Positions 1 to 7,786 of a stretch of DNA of 10,830 bases are shown here, piece after piece (the first letter of the stretch is position 1; each line of letters begins with the position of its first letter). Where the stretch lies: contig CAMYJV010000083.1 in NCBI GenBank assembly GCA_947258805.1, positions 5,091 through 15,920 on the forward strand. The letters run 5' to 3'. The position numbers were made by a program, and so were the translations under genes. This DNA is from an uncultured Gammaproteobacteria bacterium. Its GTDB lineage: Bacteria > Pseudomonadota > Gammaproteobacteria > GCA-2729495. The notes beneath the pieces were generated by a model. It did no database searches and had not been told where the DNA came from. It worked only from the letters and a program-made list of their open reading frames with translations.

Positions 1-177
1 GCTGGCCCCGGTTCCCACCAGTTCAGCCTCCTTGACGTAGTATCCGGCCCCGAGGCGGCGCATCCCGCCGTTCTTGTCTTCCGGCGCCTGCAGCTGCCAC
101 AGCAGCAGGCCGCTGGCCAACGCACCGGCCGTCAGCAAGGCCAGAGTCAGGCCATTGACGCCGCCGCTGCCTTTCAG
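1..177 (-). CDS. lptC: LptC, LPS export inner-membrane protein (5' part, runs off the window)
   Basis: This is the N-terminal 59 codons of LptC, the bitopic inner-membrane subunit that receives lipopolysaccharide from LptB2FG and passes it to periplasmic LptA. The reading frame shows one N-terminal membrane helix (about residues 9-29), then a periplasmic stretch with GAGYYVKEAELVGTGAS, which resembles the opening of the LptC beta-jellyroll. No ATG exists before residue 39, and a TAG at 183-181 closes the frame upstream. The best start is therefore CTG at 177-175, overlapping the kdsC stop as CTGA and preceded by GGAGG with 7-base spacing. A TTG at codon 14 would cut into the membrane helix and has no good ribosome site. 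It is the last gene seen of the yrbG-kdsD-kdsC-lptC operon; lptA and lptB would be expected beyond the edge. The family call is firm for a fragment; the start codon is an inference. Confidence 0.85.
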   Translation of the reverse strand, partial: MKGSGGVNGLTLALLTAGALASGLLLWQLQAPEDKNGGMRRLGAGYYVKEAELVGTGAS

Positions 178-689
178 GGTCTAGCCTCCGCCCAGGCCCG
201 GGCCAGCAGGTCGCAGACCTCGCGCACGGCACCGCGCCCGCCCTTGGCAAGAGTCTGCCAGTGCACGCGCGCGGCAACGTCCGGATGCGCATCCGCCGGT
301 GCGACCGCGAAGCCCACGGCCGTCAGGACAGGCAGGTCCGGGGCATCGTCGCCGACGCAGGCCACCGTTTGCAGGTCGTCGATGCCGAGCTCTGCAGCCA
401 GGCCCTGCAAAGCTGGCAGCTTGTCGTCCTCACCGAGCACGGCATGCTTCACCCCGAGTTCACGCAAACGTGTCTCCACCGCCACGGAACGCCGCCCGGA
501 AATTACCGCCACCTCGCAACCCAGGCGCATGACCGACTTGATGCCGTAGCCATCGCGGACGTGGAATGCCTTCGTTTCGTTGCCGTGCTGGTCGTAGTAG
601 AGCCGCCCGTCCGTCATCACGCCGTCTACATCCAGCACCAGCAGACGGGTGCGTGCGGCGCGTTCCAGCAGTGCCTGGTCTTCAGCCAT
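174..689 (-). CDS. kdsC: KdsC, 3-deoxy-D-manno-octulosonate 8-phosphate phosphatase
   Basis: A cytoplasmic HAD-superfamily phosphatase that hydrolyses KDO-8-phosphate to KDO for the LPS inner core. The 171 residues match the short, cap-less KdsC type. Visible motifs in order: the nucleophile loop DVDGVMTDG with D20 and D22; GNETKAFHVRDGYGIK after the beta-hairpin; motif II VISGRR with S64; the motif III lysine K90; the Mg-binding motif GDDAPDLP with D114 and D115; and the C-terminal tail GGRGAVRE that reaches into the neighbouring active site of the tetramer. The start is ATG at 689, 9 bases after the kdsD stop, with only a weak ribosome site, so coupling to kdsD translation is likely. The stop overlaps the proposed lptC start. 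All key residues are present and nothing suggests decay. Confidence 0.96.
   Translation of the reverse strand: MAEDQALLERAARTRLLVLDVDGVMTDGRLYYDQHGNETKAFHVRDGYGIKSVMRLGCEVAVISGRRSVAVETRLRELGVKHAVLGEDDKLPALQGLAAELGIDDLQTVACVGDDAPDLPVLTAVGFAVAPADAHPDVAARVHWQTLAKGGRGAVREVCDLLARAWAEARP
185..189 (-). promoter_or_regulatory. Shine-Dalgarno GGAGG for lptC
   Basis: On the minus strand GGAGG lies inside the last codons of kdsC, 7 bases before the CTG at 177-175. Its strength and spacing are the main reason for choosing this rare start codon for lptC. Confidence 0.6.
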
Positions 690-698
690 GCCAGCGCG

Positions 699-1685
699 TC
701 AGACTACGCCGGCGCGCAGCAGGTCATGCACGTGCAGTGCACCAACGAGTTTCTGCTGGTCGTCTACCACCAGCAGCGCGGTGATCTTGTTCTGCTCCAG
801 GCGCAGCAGCGCTTCAGCGGCCAGTTCATTCGGGGCGGCCGTGCGGCAGTTCGCGGTCATGACTTCGCGCATCCGGGTGGATTGCAGATCAAACTTGCGG
901 TCCAGGGCACGGCGCAGATCGCCGTCCGTGAACACGCCCGCCACCCGCCCGTCGGCGTTGACCACGCCGGTCATGCCAAGACTCTTGCGGGTCATTTCCA
1001 GCAGGCCTTCGTGCAGCGGGGCATCGTCGCGAACGCTCGGCAGCTCTGCGCCGGTGTGCATCAGGTCGCTGACATGCAGCAGCAGGCGTCGCCCGAGGGC
1101 GCCGCCGGGATGGGACATCGCGAAGTCCTCCTTGGTGAAGCCGCGGCTCTCCAGCAGCGCCACCGCCAGGGCGTCGCCCATGGCCAGCGTTGCCGTCGTG
1201 CTTGCCGTCGGCGCCAGGTTCAGTGGACAGGCTTCTTCCCGCACGCCGACGTTCAGCACGACGTCCGCGGCGCTGCCGAGGGTGGACTCAGGCGCGCCGG
1301 TGATCGTGATCAGCGGAACCGCCAGGCGCTTCAGCAACGGCAGGATCGTCACGATCTCCGCCGTTTCGCCGGAGTTGGACAAGGCAATTACCAGGTCTTT
1401 TGCAGTGATCATGCCCAGGTCGCCGTGGCTGGCTTCACCGGGGTGCACAAAAAATGCCGGCGTGCCCGTACTGGCCAGGGTTGCTGCCAGCTTGCTGCCG
1501 ATATGGCCGGACTTGCCCATGCCGGTGACGATGACCCGGCCGGCACATTCCAGGCACAGTCGGCAGGCGCGCGCAAAATCCACGCCGATGCGCGGCACCA
1601 GGTCGCGAATAGCCTGCGCCTCGATATCCAGAACCCGGCGGGCCCGGGCCTGCAATTCCGAGTCGTCTATTGCAACAACGCTCAT
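699..1685 (-). CDS. kdsD: KdsD, D-arabinose 5-phosphate isomerase
   Basis: Converts D-ribulose 5-phosphate to D-arabinose 5-phosphate, the first step of KDO synthesis in the cytoplasm. The length, 328 residues, equals that of the E. coli enzyme. The N-terminal SIS sugar-isomerase domain (about 35-180) has GMGKSGHIG with K58, then HPGEASHGDLGM with H87, then SNSGETAEI and SHPGGALGR with H192. These correspond to the lysine and histidines implicated in catalysis in E. coli KdsD. Two CBS domains follow (about 203-262 and 273-328), ending in HDLLRAGVV. The start at 1685 has a weak ribosome site. The gene lies 22 bases downstream of yrbG and 9 bases upstream of kdsC, consistent with one transcript. 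A paralogue such as GutQ is unlikely given the kdsC-lptC context. Confidence 0.97.
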   Translation of the reverse strand: MSVVAIDDSELQARARRVLDIEAQAIRDLVPRIGVDFARACRLCLECAGRVIVTGMGKSGHIGSKLAATLASTGTPAFFVHPGEASHGDLGMITAKDLVIALSNSGETAEIVTILPLLKRLAVPLITITGAPESTLGSAADVVLNVGVREEACPLNLAPTASTTATLAMGDALAVALLESRGFTKEDFAMSHPGGALGRRLLLHVSDLMHTGAELPSVRDDAPLHEGLLEMTRKSLGMTGVVNADGRVAGVFTDGDLRRALDRKFDLQSTRMREVMTANCRTAAPNELAAEALLRLEQNKITALLVVDDQQKLVGALHVHDLLRAGVV

Positions 1686-1707
1686 GGCGAATCCAATGCG
1701 ACGGGTT

Positions 1708-2673
1708 CTAGATCACCGTGCTGACCAGGTAAGCGAGATAGGCGATGAAGCCGATGAGCGCCAACCAGCCGGCTCCCCGGCCGATCCGGATCGTACCGCC
1801 GGCATTGTACGCGAAGAAGAAAAATGCCAGCGTGAAGCCAAGCATCACCGGCAGGTGCAGGACGACGGCTTCCGGATCGAGCGTGGCCGGATGAATGGTG
1901 CCCGCCACGCCGATGACCGCCCGCGTATTGAAGGTGTTGGAGCCAATCACGTTGCCCAGCGCCAGGCCATGCTCACCCTTGCGGGCGCCGACGATGGACA
2001 CCGCCAGCTCCGGCAGGCTGGTGCCGATGGCGACCACCGTCAGGCCGATCACCAGGTCGCTGATGCCCAGGCGCGTGGCAAGGTTGGTGCTGCCCCAGAC
2101 CAGGGCTTCGGAGCCCAGGGCGAGCGTCCCCAGCCCCAGCAGCAGGACCAGCGCGGCGCGCCCGGTGCTGAGATCCGCTGCGATCTCCGCCGCGTACTCG
2201 GCCTCGAGAGGGTCTTTGCCCCGGGTGCGCAGTCCCAGCCGGATGACCCAGGCGATGAACGCGACCAGGCCGGCGAGCAGCAGCCAGCCATCCGTCCGGC
2301 TCAGCACGCCGTCCGGGAACAGCACCACCGGGACGACGCTTACGGCCAGCATTACGGGCAGCTCGCTGCGCAGGGTCTGGGACTCGATATGCAACGGCGT
2401 GATGATGGCGGCAATGGCCATGACCATGCCGATGTTCGCGATGTTGGAGCCCAGAGCGTTGGCCACGGCCAGGTTTGGTGCGCCCGCCAGGGCCGCCGTC
2501 GCCGATACCAGCACTTCGGGCAGCGACGTGGCGAAACCAAGCACGGTCAGTCCGATCAGCAGGGGCGGGATGTTCAACGCGCGCGCAATTACGCCGGCCC
2601 CCAGCACCACTCGATCGGCCCCCCACGCCAGCAGCACCAGGCCGGCAGCAATCGCGACGAATTCAAGGAGCAT
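1708..2673 (-). CDS. yrbG: YrbG-type calcium/sodium antiporter (CaCA family)
   Basis: An inner-membrane protein of the calcium/cation antiporter superfamily, 321 residues, close to E. coli YrbG (about 325). It has the two inverted alpha repeats of the family: GFATSLPEV (E53) with NALGSNIAN (around 72-80), and AIGTSLPELAVS (E222) with GNVIGSNTFNT (240-250). About ten hydrophobic helices can be drawn. A central hydrophilic loop (about 148-172) separates the halves. R251 directly after the second repeat is unusual (see findings). The start at 2673 gives MLLEFVAIAAG, matching the family's N-terminus. The frame stays open to 2772, but that extension would run antisense through the ibaG start. No purine-rich ribosome site precedes 2673. 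It heads the kdsD-kdsC-lptC operon, as in E. coli. The physiological role of YrbG is not established. Confidence 0.92.
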   Translation of the reverse strand: MLLEFVAIAAGLVLLAWGADRVVLGAGVIARALNIPPLLIGLTVLGFATSLPEVLVSATAALAGAPNLAVANALGSNIANIGMVMAIAAIITPLHIESQTLRSELPVMLAVSVVPVVLFPDGVLSRTDGWLLLAGLVAFIAWVIRLGLRTRGKDPLEAEYAAEIAADLSTGRAALVLLLGLGTLALGSEALVWGSTNLATRLGISDLVIGLTVVAIGTSLPELAVSIVGARKGEHGLALGNVIGSNTFNTRAVIGVAGTIHPATLDPEAVVLHLPVMLGFTLAFFFFAYNAGGTIRIGRGAGWLALIGFIAYLAYLVSTVI

Positions 2674-2680
2674 GCCGGAG

Positions 2681-2688
2681 ATTATAAT
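2681..2688. promoter_or_regulatory. Self-complementary TATAAT box between yrbG and ibaG
   Basis: ATTATAAT is its own reverse complement, so a perfect -10 hexamer TATAAT is present on both strands in the 46-base yrbG/ibaG gap. On the plus strand the predicted start near 2695 gives ibaG a leader of about 25 bases. On the minus strand the predicted start near 2674 sits right against the yrbG ATG. No good -35 box is visible in either direction, so promoter activity is an inference from the -10 alone. Confidence 0.45.
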
Positions 2689-2719
2689 GGCCGATCCCAA
2701 GGGCCCCAGAGGGAATTGA

Positions 2720-2962
2720 ATGACGCCTGCCGAAATACAGCAGCTGATCGAAACGCATTTGCCCGACTGCACCGCTGAGGTGGCCAGTGAGGACCTGACC
2801 CATTACGAGGCCACAGTGATCAGCAGCGCCTTCGCCGGCCAGCGGCCGCTAAAGCGGCATCAGCTGGTCTACCAGGCCCTCGGCGAACGAATGGGGCGAG
2901 AAATACACGCCATGTCCATTGCCGCCTATACGCCCGAGGAGTGGCGTGCGCGCGCTGGCTGA
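2720..2962 (+). CDS. ibaG: IbaG, BolA-family protein
   Basis: A small (80-residue) cytoplasmic BolA/YrbA-family protein. Family members pair with monothiol glutaredoxins to bind or pass on [2Fe-2S] clusters; E. coli IbaG is linked to acid stress. The single BolA domain fills the protein: [11 protein letters not shown], then the [10 protein letters not shown] helix motif, then REIHAMSI with the conserved histidine, then TPEEW at the end. The start is ATG at 2720 with AGAGGG 6 bases upstream. murA begins 24 bases after its stop, the usual ibaG-murA pairing of gammaproteobacteria, which favours IbaG over BolA proper. A chaperone-type role in Fe-S trafficking is inferred from the family and not shown by the sequence. 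Confidence 0.94.
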   Translation: MTPAEIQQLIETHLPDCTAEVASEDLTHYEATVISSAFAGQRPLKRHQLVYQALGERMGREIHAMSIAAYTPEEWRARAG

Positions 2963-2972
2963 GGGCGGTCGC

Positions 2973-2977
2973 AGGGG
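2973..2977 (+). promoter_or_regulatory. Shine-Dalgarno AGGGG deciding the murA start
   Basis: AGGGG lies 8 bases before the GTG at 2986. The frame is also open from a GTG at 2941, but that would add 15 residues absent from MurA and overlap ibaG. The ribosome site and homology both select 2986. Confidence 0.6.
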
Positions 2978-2985
2978 CGGTTACG

Positions 2986-4242
<1,257 letters not shown>

Positions 4243-4264
4243 CGACAGATACCCCGATGTCCGG

Positions 4265-4294
4265 TAGGCAAGCTTCCAGAGCCCCGTGTATAAT
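4265..4294 (+). promoter_or_regulatory. Predicted sigma70-type promoter for petABC
   Basis: TAGGCA (4265-4270, 4 of 6 to TTGACA) and a perfect TATAAT (4289-4294) are separated by 18 bases in the 180-base murA-petA gap. The predicted transcript start is near 4301, leaving an untranslated leader of about 120 bases before petA. The leader contains a weak possible stem (GGGT pairing with ACCC around 4359-4378) but no riboswitch that I recognise. A strong ribosome site GGGAGGG at 4408-4414 ends it. Confidence 0.5.
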
Positions 4295-4422
4295 TTCGCC
4301 GCGTTTTTCAACGTCCGCCACTCGGATTCTTCTCTATAGCGGGCGTTCTTCCGGTCCAGGGTCGTTCGGGCATCACCCGGCGGCCCTGCCGTGCACATAC
4401 CCCAGCTGGGAGGGTGAGCTGA

Positions 4423-5016
4423 ATGAGCGAAGAGTCGGGACTCAGCCGACGGCGTTTTCTGACCGTGGCAACCACTGTAGTTGGTGTCACCGGCGCGGCG
4501 TTTACCGCGGTTCCGTTCCTGGCGTCCTGGAAACCCAGCGCCCGGGCGCAGGCTGCCGGGGCGCCCGTGCAGGTGGATATCAGCAAGCTGGAAACCGGTG
4601 CAATGGTGCGCCTGGAATGGCGCGGCAGGCCGGTGTGGATACTGCGCCGGTCCCCAAAGATGCTCGAGCGCATGAGCCTGTTGGTCGACCAGCTCAGTGA
4701 CCCGGACTCCGTCGAGTCGGAGCAGCCCGGTTACACGCAGAACGAGACACGTTCCGTGAAACCGGAGGTTCTGGTCGTGATTGGCACTTGCACCCACCTG
4801 GGCTGCGCACCGATCGAACGCTTCGACGTGGCGCCAGAAGATCTCGGCCCGGCCTGGGAGGGCGGTTTCTATTGCCCGTGCCACGGGTCGAAGTTCGACC
4901 TCGCCGGGCGCGTTTATTCTGGTGTGCCCGCGCCCACAAACCTTCCCGTGCCGCCACATCGTTATGTGGGCGATAACCTGATCATTATCGGCGAAGACAC
5001 AGGAGCCAGCGCATGA
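4423..5016 (+). CDS. petA: Rieske iron-sulfur subunit of cytochrome bc1 (PetA)
   Basis: The [2Fe-2S] subunit that takes the first electron from quinol at the Qo site and moves it to cytochrome c1; 197 residues. The N-terminus carries a Tat-type sequence SRRRFLT (8-14) followed by a hydrophobic anchor (about 15-35), so export folded with the cluster and retention as a membrane anchor are expected. The Rieske fold follows. Cluster loop 1 is CTHLGC (C123, H125, C128) and loop 2 is CPCHGSKFD (C151, C153, H154), so all ligands and both disulfide cysteines are present. Position 158 is Phe where many high-potential Rieske proteins have Tyr (see findings). The ribosome site GGGAGGG lies 8 bases before the ATG. 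The stop overlaps the petB start as ATGA, indicating translational coupling. Confidence 0.97.
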   Translation: MSEESGLSRRRFLTVATTVVGVTGAAFTAVPFLASWKPSARAQAAGAPVQVDISKLETGAMVRLEWRGRPVWILRRSPKMLERMSLLVDQLSDPDSVESEQPGYTQNETRSVKPEVLVVIGTCTHLGCAPIERFDVAPEDLGPAWEGGFYCPCHGSKFDLAGRVYSGVPAPTNLPVPPHRYVGDNLIIIGEDTGASA

Positions 5017-6272
5017 ATTCCGCCCGTGCCGATGCCGCGAACGGCGGCCAGCGTTCCCCGCGCTTCATCGACTGGATCGATGCGCGTTTCCCGCTGACAA
5101 AGATGCTCAAAGAGCACGTAACGGAGTACTACGCGGCGAAGAACTTCAACGTCTGGTACGTATTTGGCGTGCTGGCCTTTGTTGTCCTGATCATCCAGCT
5201 GCTCACAGGCATCTGGCTGACAATGAACTACAAGCCCGCCGCAGCTGACGCCTTCGCATCGGTGGAATACATCATGCGCGACGTCGAGTGGGGCTGGCTG
5301 ATCCGCTACATGCATTCGACCGGGGCGTCGGCTTTCTTCATCGTGGTGTACCTGCACATGTTCCGCGGCATGATGTATGGCTCCTACAAGCCGCCGCGCG
5401 AGCTGCTGTGGATTATCGGCATGCTGATCTACCTGGCGCTGATGGCCGAGGGATTTTTCGGTTACCTGCTGCCCTGGGGCCAGATGTCCTACTGGGGCGC
5501 CCAGGTCATCGTGTCGCTGTTCGGCGCGGTGCCGCTGGTCGGCGACGCGCTGGTGGAGTGGATTCGCGGCGACTTCTACATTTCCGATATCACCCTGAAT
5601 CGCTTCTTTGCGCTACACGTGATCGCCGTGCCGCTGGCGCTGGTCATGCTGGTCGTCGTGCACATCCTGGCCTTGCACGAGACGGGTTCACTGGGCCCGG
5701 ACGGCATCGAGATCAAGGAGAAAAAGGGTCCGAACGGCATTCCGCTGGACGGGGTTGCCTTTCACCCTTACCTGACTTCGAAGGACCTGGTGGCCATTGT
5801 CATCTTCCTGATCCTGTTCTCGGGCGTGATCTTCTTCGCGCCGGAGATGGGCGGCTACTTCCTGGAGCACGCCAACTTTGAGCCCGCGAATCGGCTGAAG
5901 ACGCCTGAGCACATTGCCCCGGTGTGGTACTTCACGCCTTTCTACGCCATCCTGCGTGCGGTGCCGAGCAAGGGTCTCGGGGCCTTGCTGATGTTCATGG
6001 CCATCGTCGCGCTGTTTCTCCTGCCGTGGCTGGACCGCTGCAAGGTCAAGTCCATCCGCTACCGCGGCTGGACTTTCAAGCTCGCACTGACTGTGTTCGT
6101 TGTGAGCTTCGTGGCGCTGGGGTATTTAGGCTTGATGCCGGCCACCGAGACTTACGTCTTGCTGGCGCGGATCTTCGCCGGTCTGTATTTCGCCTTTTTC
6201 CTCTTCATGCCCCTCTACACGAGCATGGAGAAAACGAAACCCGTTCCCGAGCGGGTCGTCTTTCACGACTAG
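5013..6272 (+). CDS. petB: Cytochrome b subunit of the bc1 complex (PetB)
   Basis: The membrane core of the bc1 complex, which holds hemes bL and bH and both quinone sites; 419 residues, a full-length cytochrome b of eight helices and not a split b6/subunit IV form. The heme ligands are visible as H101 and H115 in helix B (13 residues between) and H202 and H217 in helix D (14 between). Other landmarks are the [16 protein letters not shown] segment (150-165) of the Qo side and [19 protein letters not shown] (300-318) at the ef loop, where the usual PEWY motif reads PVWY at 303-306. The C-terminal third (about 325-405) holds the remaining helices. It starts within the petA stop (ATGA), and petC starts 9 bases after its stop. 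Confidence 0.98.
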   Translation: MNSARADAANGGQRSPRFIDWIDARFPLTKMLKEHVTEYYAAKNFNVWYVFGVLAFVVLIIQLLTGIWLTMNYKPAAADAFASVEYIMRDVEWGWLIRYMHSTGASAFFIVVYLHMFRGMMYGSYKPPRELLWIIGMLIYLALMAEGFFGYLLPWGQMSYWGAQVIVSLFGAVPLVGDALVEWIRGDFYISDITLNRFFALHVIAVPLALVMLVVVHILALHETGSLGPDGIEIKEKKGPNGIPLDGVAFHPYLTSKDLVAIVIFLILFSGVIFFAPEMGGYFLEHANFEPANRLKTPEHIAPVWYFTPFYAILRAVPSKGLGALLMFMAIVALFLLPWLDRCKVKSIRYRGWTFKLALTVFVVSFVALGYLGLMPATETYVLLARIFAGLYFAFFLFMPLYTSMEKTKPVPERVVFHD

Positions 6273-6281
6273 GGCAGGGCG

Positions 6282-7055
6282 ATGCTGAAAAAAGAAACTG
6301 CCCACAGGTGGGTCATCGCTGCAGCTGCCGCGCTGCTGCTGGCCGTGGCACCGGTCTTTGCGGCCAGCGAGTACCCGTTGCAACCGGCCGGCAACGATGT
6401 GGGCAATATTCCCTCATTGCAGCGGGGTGCACGCAATTTCATCAACTACTGCATGGGCTGCCACTCGGCGCAGTACGTTCGGTACAACCGGTTGGCGGAA
6501 GACCTTGGTATCCGTGAAGACCAGGTGATCGAGAACCTGATGTTCGCGGCGGACAAGCCCCAGGAAACCATGACTGTCGCGATGCCCGCCGGCGATGCAG
6601 AGCGCTGGTTCGGCCAGTCGCCTCCGGACCTTAGCCTCATCGCCCGGAGCCGCGGCACCGACTACCTGTACACTTTTCTGAAGAGCTTCTACGTGGAAGA
6701 CGGCAGGCCGACAGGTGTCAATAACCTGGTGCTGGCCAACGCGAGCATGCCGCACGTGTTGTGGGAGCTGCAGGGCGAGCAGCGGGCCGTTTTTGAAGAG
6801 AAAACCGCAACGGACTCCGAAGGCGTTGAATACACCCGGACTGTGTTCAAGGAACTGGAACTGGAGAAGCCTGGCCGGCTGTCGCCGGAGGAATACGATC
6901 GTTTCGTGCGCGATATAGTGAATTTCCTGGACTATGTCGGGGAACCGATGCAGCTACAGCGCACCCGGTTGGGAGTCTGGGTCATCGTGTTCCTCCTCGT
7001 ATTCGGCTTGTTTGCCTACCTGCTGAAAAACGAGATCTGGAAAGACGTCAAGTAG
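6282..7055 (+). CDS. petC: Cytochrome c1 subunit of the bc1 complex (PetC)
   Basis: The periplasmic c-type heme subunit that hands electrons from the Rieske protein to soluble cytochrome c; 257 residues. A Sec signal peptide with a hydrophobic core at about 11-26 ends near APVFAA (cleavage around residues 27-29). The heme-attachment motif is CMGCH (57-61). The likely axial methionine is M156 in NASMPHVLW, by alignment of this segment with other c1 proteins. A C-terminal helix (about 231-249) anchors the protein, followed by KNEIWKDVK on the cytoplasmic side. The start lies just after petB with GGCAGGG as ribosome site. This is a separate c1 gene and not a cytochrome b-c1 fusion such as the Bradyrhizobium fbcH gene. 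It closes the pet operon. Confidence 0.97.
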   Translation: MLKKETAHRWVIAAAAALLLAVAPVFAASEYPLQPAGNDVGNIPSLQRGARNFINYCMGCHSAQYVRYNRLAEDLGIREDQVIENLMFAADKPQETMTVAMPAGDAERWFGQSPPDLSLIARSRGTDYLYTFLKSFYVEDGRPTGVNNLVLANASMPHVLWELQGEQRAVFEEKTATDSEGVEYTRTVFKELELEKPGRLSPEEYDRFVRDIVNFLDYVGEPMQLQRTRLGVWVIVFLLVFGLFAYLLKNEIWKDVK

Positions 7056-7167
7056 ACGCGACGGGCCGCATCGCGGTCGCCAGGTCGACAGAATAACCAG
7101 ACGGCCGTTCGCCGGGACGGCTGTACCATAAGACGGTGTGGGCTGATGCCCTGGGGGTACCTGATCA

Positions 7168-7767
7168 ATGATGCTCTACTCGAGCCCGACCTGCTTTCAC
7201 AGCCATCGCGTCCGCCTGGTGCTGGCGGAAAAGAACATCAGCATGGACATTTTCAGTGTCCAGGGGGCTGAACTGCCCGAGGATTTGCTGGACCTGAATC
7301 CTTATCACAGCCTGCCCACGCTCGTGGACCGCGAGCTGGTGCTGTATGACTCGCGTGTGATCGTAGAATATCTGGACGAGCGCTTTCCTCACCCGCCGCT
7401 GATGCCGGTCGATCCGGTCACCCGGGCCCAGTTCCGGCTTGCCCTGTATCGCATCGAGCGCGACTGGTACGGTCTTGCCCAGGAGCTGGAAGACGCGAGC
7501 GACAACAAGCAAGCCTCACGCATTCGCAAGATGCTGAGAGAGAGCATCCTGTCCAGCGCCGAAGTGTTCAGCGCCCGACACTTTTTTCTGAGCGACGAGT
7601 TTTCGCTGGTTGACTGCACCATTGCGCCGTTGCTGTGGCGGCTGGATAGCTATAGCCTGGACCTTGGCAGCGGTGGCGAGCCGGTGGACAGGTACATGGA
7701 CGAAGTCTTCTCACGCCGTTCCTTCCAGGACAGCCTGACCGAACTCGAACACGAGATGCGGCAATAG
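7168..7767 (+). CDS. sspA: SspA, stringent starvation protein A
   Basis: An RNA-polymerase-associated protein with a glutathione-S-transferase fold that acts in stationary phase, starvation and acid tolerance; it is not thought to be an active transferase. It has 199 residues. The thioredoxin-like N-terminal domain (about 1-78) contains RVRLVLAEK and YHSLPTLVDRELVLYDSR. The surface-exposed PHP motif of SspA is at 74-76 in RFPHPPLMP. The helical C-terminal domain has FFLSDEFSLVDCTIAPLLWRL, typical of the family. An in-frame TGA at 7162-7164 rules out a longer N-terminus, so the start is ATG 7168 (or the next codon, also ATG). GGGGG at 7153-7157 is the likely ribosome site. It sits 112 bases after petC with no clear terminator or promoter between, and 19 bases before sspB. 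Confidence 0.95.
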   Translation: MMLYSSPTCFHSHRVRLVLAEKNISMDIFSVQGAELPEDLLDLNPYHSLPTLVDRELVLYDSRVIVEYLDERFPHPPLMPVDPVTRAQFRLALYRIERDWYGLAQELEDASDNKQASRIRKMLRESILSSAEVFSARHFFLSDEFSLVDCTIAPLLWRLDSYSLDLGSGGEPVDRYMDEVFSRRSFQDSLTELEHEMRQ

Positions 7768-7786
7768 ACTGTCCCGACCGGGCCCG

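Noticed and set aside
261..1724. A 487-codon plus-strand frame opposite kdsC and kdsD
   Set aside because: It is the complement of two clear KDO-pathway genes, with low-complexity His/Gln/Ala composition and no recognisable motif.
2674..2772. Longer yrbG N-terminus starting at 2772
   Set aside because: It would add 33 residues not seen in the family and would run antisense through the start of ibaG. MLLEF at 2673 matches the family start.
649..2778. A 709-codon open frame on the plus strand opposite kdsD and yrbG
   Set aside because: It is antisense to two well-recognised genes, its product is rich in Arg, Gln and Ala with no domain, and such frames arise in high-GC DNA from the codon bias of the real gene.
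7085..7129. Possible sspA promoter with TCGACA (5 of 6 to TTGACA) at 7085-7090
   Set aside because: No acceptable -10 lies 16-18 bases downstream; the nearest candidate, TACCAT at 7124, is 33 bases away.
7095..7130. Possible terminator hairpin between petC and sspA (GGCCG/CGGCT pairing)
   Set aside because: The stem is at most five pairs including a G-T, the loop is large and no T-tract follows. GACGGC there is a direct repeat and not an inverted one.
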